Positions 5,211 to 8,283 of a DNA stretch of 8,283 bases are shown here, one piece after another. This stretch comes from Anaerolineales bacterium. Lineage in GTDB: Bacteria; Chloroflexota; Anaerolineae; Anaerolineales; Villigracilaceae. The first letter of the stretch is position 1. Every line of letters starts with the position of its first letter. The notes beneath the pieces are model-generated. The model did not search any database, had not been told where the DNA came from, and worked only from the letters and a program-made list of their open reading frames with translations. The stretch covers positions 1 through 8,283 of the forward strand of contig JAICQC010000200.1 in NCBI GenBank assembly GCA_025938055.1, read 5' to 3'. The position numbers were made by a program, and so were the translations under genes.

Positions 5211-5573
5211 TTACTCCTGCCAATGACTGTCTTCTTCATCTTCCGGCAGGTTGATCTTGAACACGACCAGTCTGAAATCCCTGTCTGTTTTATTCCATAC
5301 ACTGTGCACATCTCCGGGGGAGCAAATAAATGCATCGCCGGGTCTGGCGGGATAGTCCACGTCGTTCAGGGTAATGGTCGCCTCGCCTTCGAGGATGTAG
5401 AACACTTCCGTTTGCTTATGGTGGAAATGCATTCTCTGCCGGGTGCGCGGTGGGATCGTCACGACCTGGAGCAAATGACCTTTTTCGTCAAAGTCATCCA
5501 GGGAGAAGATGATCTTCTTTTTGTAATCTTCTTTTACAATTTCCTGCCCCTCGGTGGAAGGTCTGTATTTCAT
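5211..5573 (-). CDS. Single-domain cupin protein, probably metal-binding (120 aa)
   Basis: A small cytoplasmic beta-barrel (cupin_2) protein. Cupin motif 1 is present as HFHHKQTEVFYILEG (49-63), with metal ligands His49, His51 and Glu56; motif 2 is PGDAFICSPGDVHSVWN (78-94), with ligand His90. All four classical ligands are present, so it should bind a metal ion. Substrate is unknown: such proteins range from isomerases and dioxygenases to ligand sensors. The final residues (LPEDEEDSHWQE) are an acidic tail. The ATG at 5573 has no Shine-Dalgarno; instead a TGATATACT extended -10 ends 6 bp upstream, suggesting a leaderless message. The gene stands alone between repeats, on the same strand as the Rieske operon upstream but separated from it by 135 bp. 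Confidence 0.88.
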   Translation of the reverse strand: MKYRPSTEGQEIVKEDYKKKIIFSLDDFDEKGHLLQVVTIPPRTRQRMHFHHKQTEVFYILEGEATITLNDVDYPARPGDAFICSPGDVHSVWNKTDRDFRLVVFKINLPEDEEDSHWQE

Positions 5574-5579
5574 AGCGGT

Positions 5580-5588
5580 AGTATATCA
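5580..5588 (-). promoter_or_regulatory. Extended -10 promoter of the cupin gene, possibly leaderless
   Basis: On the minus strand TATACT occupies 5585-5580, preceded by the extended -10 TGA at 5588-5586. The usual 6-7 nt to the start site would place transcription at or next to the A of the ATG (5573). No -35 hexamer is apparent, which fits an extended -10 promoter. Confidence 0.45.
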
Positions 5589-5600
5589 AATAGCGTTGTT

Positions 5601-5701
5601 ACACTTGCACTGCGTCCTGGCGCTTCGACTGCGTGCCTCGACGTACACTCGGCAGCTCCGCTCAGCGCGAATTGCCCTCGCAAGGACGAGGCAGGTGTGT
5701 G
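5601..5701. repeat. Dispersed palindromic repeat, copy B
   Basis: The 135-bp gap between the Rieske gene and the cupin gene is filled by a repeat-like block. It begins ACACTTGC and ends GCAGGTGTGT (imperfect inverted ends), and contains a CCTCG-CAAGGA-CGAGG hairpin near its right end and several CTCGAC/CTCGGC words. The ends resemble the CACTTGC and CAGGTG words of copies A (5141) and C (7384-7470). It has no reading frame of interest and probably lies in the transcript tail of the Rieske operon. Confidence 0.45.
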
Positions 5702-5708
5702 ACAAGTT

Positions 5709-6521
5709 CTACTTAATAAAGATCTTGTCTGCGCGGATCGTTGCCGAATACGTCTTCAGGTCCACCTTGGCGGGTCCTTCGGTCACTTTGCCGGTGCGGA
5801 TGTCGAAGCACGAGCGGTGCCACGGACACATCACCTGGTGGTCCGTAAGCTTTCCCTCCGAGAGAGGTCCATAGCGGTGGGTGCAGAACTCCTGAAAGGC
5901 GTACACCTCGCCGTCCTGCCGGGCGATGGCGATGATGTCCCCGTTGCAGTCCACTCGCAGGGTTTCGCCATTCCCCAGCTGGTCCTCATCGCAGACGGCT
6001 ACCCAGCCGTCCTGGCGCATAAATGCCGAGACGTCGATGGTCTTCCGGGGAGTGCGGGTATAACGGCGGTGGCGTCCCACGCCTACTCCGTTGTCGTACA
6101 CCATGGTTCCGCCCAGGTATCCCGAGACGAGAAGGATCACAACCCCGGTCAGAGTAAGTAAAAGGTACGCCAGCGGCACTCCCGGCTGATCTGCCTGCCC
6201 GAGGCGCAGGAAAAAATTGATCGTGAACAGCGCCAGGGCGGTGAGGTTGAGCGTCATGTGGATGTTCACCGTCTTCCTGGACGGATGGTCGAGGCGAATA
6301 TCTGACCGGTCCACAAGACCTGTCAGCACAGCCAGCGCGCCCATGACGAGCCCAATCCCCATCGTGTAAAGAGATGCCCGGGAGAGAACGCCCGGCGTGA
6401 GCTCAAAATACGAAGCGCTATCCAGCAGCAGGCTGAGGACGAAGAGCCCGATGGGGAAGTGCACCAGCGCCGGGTGCAGCGGGTGATGGAATGGCTTGCC
6501 CTGCAGAAGTGCTTTGAGCAT
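5709..6521 (-). CDS. Membrane-anchored Rieske [2Fe-2S] protein with N-terminal DUF2231 domain (270 aa)
   Basis: A two-part protein. Residues 1-145 form a DUF2231 membrane domain starting KPFHHPLHPALVHFPIG, with about four hydrophobic segments (near 17-34, 50-70, 88-107, 116-135) and conserved histidines 13, 16, 21 and 88. Residues 160-270 form a Rieske domain with both cluster-binding motifs, CTH (213-215) and CPWH (232-235), separated by 16 residues. This ferredoxin-type Rieske domain should carry electrons; the side of the membrane cannot be read with certainty. Arginine follows CPWH where glycine is common. It is the second gene of a minus-strand operon: the preceding stop is 3 nt upstream, and the GGAGGA before this ATG overlaps the end of that gene. 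DUF2231 histidines may bind haem (inference). Partner and substrate are unknown. Confidence 0.93.
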   Translation of the reverse strand: MLKALLQGKPFHHPLHPALVHFPIGLFVLSLLLDSASYFELTPGVLSRASLYTMGIGLVMGALAVLTGLVDRSDIRLDHPSRKTVNIHMTLNLTALALFTINFFLRLGQADQPGVPLAYLLLTLTGVVILLVSGYLGGTMVYDNGVGVGRHRRYTRTPRKTIDVSAFMRQDGWVAVCDEDQLGNGETLRVDCNGDIIAIARQDGEVYAFQEFCTHRYGPLSEGKLTDHQVMCPWHRSCFDIRTGKVTEGPAKVDLKTYSATIRADKIFIK

Positions 6522-6524
6522 CGT

Positions 6525-7037
6525 CTATTCCTCCGGCGGGACCGCCGCGCCGCCCTGCTCGGCGATCTTTCGCCACTCCGTTTTCGATAATCTTGCTACG
6601 TTGATGCCGTAGGCGTAGATCATGCGCCCTCCCAGGTAGCCGGAGATCAATAACAGCACTGTTGCCGCGCTGGAAAGAAGGAACAAACCAGAGGGGACGG
6701 ATACGTCGGTTTCAAATGATCCCCTGCGCAGCCACAGGTTGAGTCCCCACAGGACCGTGACGAAGGCGTTCAGGATCATATGATACAAGCCAAGCTTCCA
6801 GGCTGGCTTCTCAGGGCGGATGTCAGTCCAATCGGCAAAGCCGGTAGGGATCGCGGCAAGCGCCACCACCAGACCCAGTAACCCCGAGTAGAAGGCAAGC
6901 TGCACAAACAGGTTATCTGCCCGAAGTTGAGAAAGCAGATCGAACAGCCACGCCGCCGGCCACAGCGCGGTCGGGATGTGCACCAGCGCCGGGTGCAACG
7001 GATGCCTGAGCCATTTCCCTTGTAAGAAATCGATCAT
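6525..7037 (-). CDS. DUF2231 membrane protein (170 aa), paralogue of the Rieske gene's N-terminal domain
   Basis: An integral membrane protein with about four hydrophobic segments. It shares the start motif GKWLRHPLHPALVHIPTALWP and the end motif ISGYLGGRMIYAYGINV with the DUF2231 half of the next gene (GKPFHHPLHPALVHFPIG and VSGYLGGTMVYDNGVGV), so the two arose by duplication. Histidines at 12, 15, 20 and 86 match those of its partner and could bind haem. I chose the ATG at 7037: AGAAAGG lies 7 nt before it, and it aligns with the partner's start (MIDFLQGK with MLKALLQGK). The ATG at 7043 adds two residues but leaves one base between it and the Shine-Dalgarno. The 22-residue tail is charged and lacks a Rieske domain. 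The two products likely form one membrane redox complex; that is inference from the operon and homology. Confidence 0.9.
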   Translation of the reverse strand: MIDFLQGKWLRHPLHPALVHIPTALWPAAWLFDLLSQLRADNLFVQLAFYSGLLGLVVALAAIPTGFADWTDIRPEKPAWKLGLYHMILNAFVTVLWGLNLWLRRGSFETDVSVPSGLFLLSSAATVLLLISGYLGGRMIYAYGINVARLSKTEWRKIAEQGGAAVPPEE

Positions 7038-7070
7038 AGACATACCTTTCTCTACCCCTGGTGAAAGGAA

Positions 7071-7099
7071 AGTGTAGTCTTACGTTACTTTGTATGCAA
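7071..7099 (-). promoter_or_regulatory. Candidate sigma-70-type promoter of the DUF2231-Rieske operon
   Basis: On the minus strand TTGCAT (7099-7094) and TACACT (7076-7071) are separated by exactly 17 bp, upstream of the operon by a leader of about 27-34 nt. The match to TTGACA/TATAAT is moderate (3 and 4 of 6). Confidence 0.4.
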
Positions 7100-7309
7100 T
7101 CAGGGATTTCCCTAAAGCGGAAACCTTACAGATACAGTTATGGCGGCAGATGGAAAATGAGAATGCATGCAACATCGTCTTGCATACCGACACTAACATA
7201 TCTGTTAGTAACCAACTCGTGAAAGAATAGTCTTGGGTACTAAGAACTGAACCAAGTACACAGCCACCCACATCTTCAATCTCTTTTGCAGAGGAATGCC
7301 CTCATGAGT
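7100..7309. other. Non-coding spacer without recognisable features
   Basis: This stretch lies between the operon promoter and the foldback element, is moderately AT-rich and gives only a 63-codon minus-strand frame with no family resemblance. I see no tRNA, terminator or clear promoter in it. Confidence 0.5.
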
Positions 7310-7537
7310 TTACATAGTGCCGCATAACTACAAGTCATCTCAAAAACACTATGTCACTCTGAGGGAGCGTTTGCGGCGACCGACACCTGCACCCACCGCA
7401 GGTGCGGTGAGAGTCTCGTAATTTCGGTGTCAGAGATCCTCACCTGCACTGGCACGCAGGTGCAAGTGTCGCTTCGCTCAGGATGACATTTTTGAGACAA
7501 GCTCTAGCAAAGTTAGTTCTTAGATTTCACTATGTAA
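7310..7537. repeat. Nested foldback (long imperfect palindrome) element, includes repeat copy C
   Basis: Three layers of inverted repeats surround the same centre. TTACATAGTG (7310-7319) is the exact reverse complement of 7528-7537. TCTCAAAAA (7338-7346) is exactly complementary to 7489-7497, and the match continues imperfectly inward (GTCACTCTGAGGGAGCG against the reverse complement of CGCTTCGCTCAGGATGAC). CGACACCTGCA (7380-7390) pairs with TGCAAGTGTCG at about 7461-7471 with one mismatch. Two CACCTGC...GCAGGTG hairpins lie inside (from 7384 and from 7441). There is no coding frame. It resembles a MITE or foldback element and shares words with copies A and B. ACAAG at 7330-7334 and 7497-7501 flanks the middle arms, but overlaps one, so a target duplication is doubtful. 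Confidence 0.6.
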
Positions 7538-7553
7538 GAAGGTTATTTTTTTT

Positions 7554-7997
7554 ATGAGACCAGCGGTATTTACAGACCTGTTTTCATCCATCCTCCCCCG
7601 GAATTCATCAAGTAAGAAAGAGGTCGTCTATTTGCAGGGCGCTGGCAACTATGAAATGGACATCTCCGGCGAAGAGAGTTATCAAGCCGATCTGGAAGAG
7701 CTGTGTGGACCCCGCCAGCCCGATGGCGTCCGCCAATTGGAAGTTGCCCGGCTGATGCTGGATCATAAAAGGGCGTATTCCACGAATAGGAACGTTGTCC
7801 GTGTGGAGATCCGGGGGAAACAAGTGGGTTATCTGAGCCTGGAAGCGACCATTCAGTATCGCCGGTATTTAGCGGCCAAGGGTGCGCCAAAAGCCCGCGG
7901 GCAATGCCCGGCTGTCATCTGGGGTGGGTGGGTAAGCCCCGATGGAAGCAAAGGTCCTTATTACGTGTCGCTGGATATGCCGGATCTGATTCCATAG
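7554..7997 (+). CDS. HIRAN-like domain protein (147 aa)
   Basis: The core ESYQADLEELCG (41-52), then LEVARLMLDH (62-71), NRNVVRVEIRGKQVGYLSLE (78-97) and CPAVIWGGW (118-126), follows the pattern of small HIRAN-like domains (GE-xYQ-xL, then NPYDPNAVxVxIxGxxVGYLS, then C-A-I-GGW). HIRAN modules in eukaryotic helicases bind 3' ends of single-stranded DNA; bacterial stand-alone versions are mostly uncharacterised, though the family has been linked with DNA repair and restriction. The usual NPYDPNAV is changed to AYSTNRNVV, so the ligand contact may differ. The first 23 residues are polar and unlike the rest. The AAGAAGG before the ATG is 12 nt away, longer than ideal, so a downstream start is possible. 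It is convergent with the HEPN gene. Moderately sure of the family; no specific role can be read. Confidence 0.65.
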   Translation: MRPAVFTDLFSSILPRNSSSKKEVVYLQGAGNYEMDISGEESYQADLEELCGPRQPDGVRQLEVARLMLDHKRAYSTNRNVVRVEIRGKQVGYLSLEATIQYRRYLAAKGAPKARGQCPAVIWGGWVSPDGSKGPYYVSLDMPDLIP

Positions 7998-8078
7998 TGG
8001 ATGCATGTCTCGCAGGCTTTAGGCTAACTATTCCACCCGATCCAGGATTTTGTGCCACGTACCCGCCAAGGGCAGGAA

Positions 8079-8119
8079 CTAGGGGAAGGCATTATGCATG
8101 CCTACGATTGCCTCCCTAG
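8079..8119. other. Stem-loop between convergent genes
   Basis: CTAGGG (8079-8084) pairs with CCCTAG (8114-8119) around an inner 6-bp stem AGGCAT (8087-8092) / ATGCCT (8098-8103). It lies between the stop of the HIRAN-like gene and the stop of the HEPN gene, where a bidirectional terminator would be expected, but there is no T-run on either strand, so this role is uncertain. Confidence 0.3.
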
Positions 8120-8144
8120 CAGGACAGGCCACGGAACTTAAATC

Positions 8145-8283
8145 TTAGCGAGGCAAAAGGGTTCTTACTGCTTCAAAAAAATCTTCGGCAACCTGCACTG
8201 CTCTGCGTGCGTCATCCAGACCAACGTGCAGTGACACTCCATAATCCCCTACACTTCGCAGCTCAAAAAGCCAATTGAGATTC
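8145..8283 (-). CDS. HEPN-domain protein, C-terminal 45 residues only
   Basis: The minus strand entering from the right edge reads NLNWLFELRSVGDYGVSLHV, then GLDDARRAVQVAEDFFEAVRTLLPR and TAA at 8147-8145. The pattern (a L-x-xL-F-x-LR-xxx-DYG-V stretch, then a helix of the form E/D-DAR-A-x-x-AE-F) matches the end of HEPN proteins (PF05168 type), often encoded beside a nucleotidyltransferase (MNT) as a toxin-antitoxin or abortive-infection pair. The catalytic R-x4-6-H motif, if present, would have to be elsewhere in the protein, so activity cannot be judged. The start and any partner lie beyond the window. Confidence 0.7.
   Translation of the reverse strand, partial: NLNWLFELRSVGDYGVSLHVGLDDARRAVQVAEDFFEAVRTLLPR

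Noticed and set aside
7080..7271. A 63-codon minus-strand frame upstream of the DUF2231 operon
   Set aside because: It overlaps the likely operon promoter and has no recognisable domain.

Overview
This looks like a bacterial chromosome segment: moderately GC-rich housekeeping genes alternate with unusually long, repeat-filled intergenic stretches and one clearly AT-richer accessory gene. The dispersed palindromic repeats, the AMP-forming acetyl-CoA synthetase and the DUF2231/Rieske pair would suit an environmental lineage such as Chloroflexota (Anaerolineae). That placement is an impression from memory, not proven here.

Layout. (1) 1-1675, minus: the first 558 codons of acetyl-CoA synthetase, whose C-terminus lies beyond the left edge. 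(2) 1676-2285: a two-hairpin repeat, then a conserved small basic protein of unknown function on the minus strand. (3) 2286-2923: a 640-bp non-coding divergent region rich in regulatory structure. It holds five copies of CTGTACT at an exact 11-bp period, a TTTACA-N5-TTTACA box, a GTGAC dyad, two candidate promoters and a long hairpin. (4) 2924-3466: a YegP/DUF1508-like protein with a textbook Shine-Dalgarno sequence and terminator, followed by a promoter-to-terminator unit of about 79 nt with two adjacent hairpins, read as a candidate small RNA. (5) 3467-5200: an AT-rich Mrr-type restriction gene with HARE-HTH, Mrr nuclease and RAMA-like domains, then a broken membrane-protein gene with two in-frame stops, a 95-bp element with 15-bp inverted ends and another palindromic repeat. 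(6) 5211-7037, all minus: a cupin with a possibly leaderless promoter, a repeat, and a two-gene operon of DUF2231 membrane proteins, the second fused to a Rieske [2Fe-2S] domain. (7) 7038-7553: non-coding, ending in a 228-bp foldback element. (8) 7554-8283: a HIRAN-like protein, then the C-terminus of a HEPN-domain protein cut by the right edge.

How the genes relate. The DUF2231 and DUF2231-Rieske genes are the only convincing operon (3-nt gap) and probably form a membrane redox module. Mrr, the HIRAN-like protein and HEPN are families often found in defence or DNA/RNA-processing contexts, and decayed gene and repeat material lies between them, as in an accessory hotspot. I see no complete multi-gene defence system. 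The most unusual content is non-coding: the heptamer array, the repeated CTGTAAAGTC-N19-TATACT promoter layout and the candidate small RNA.
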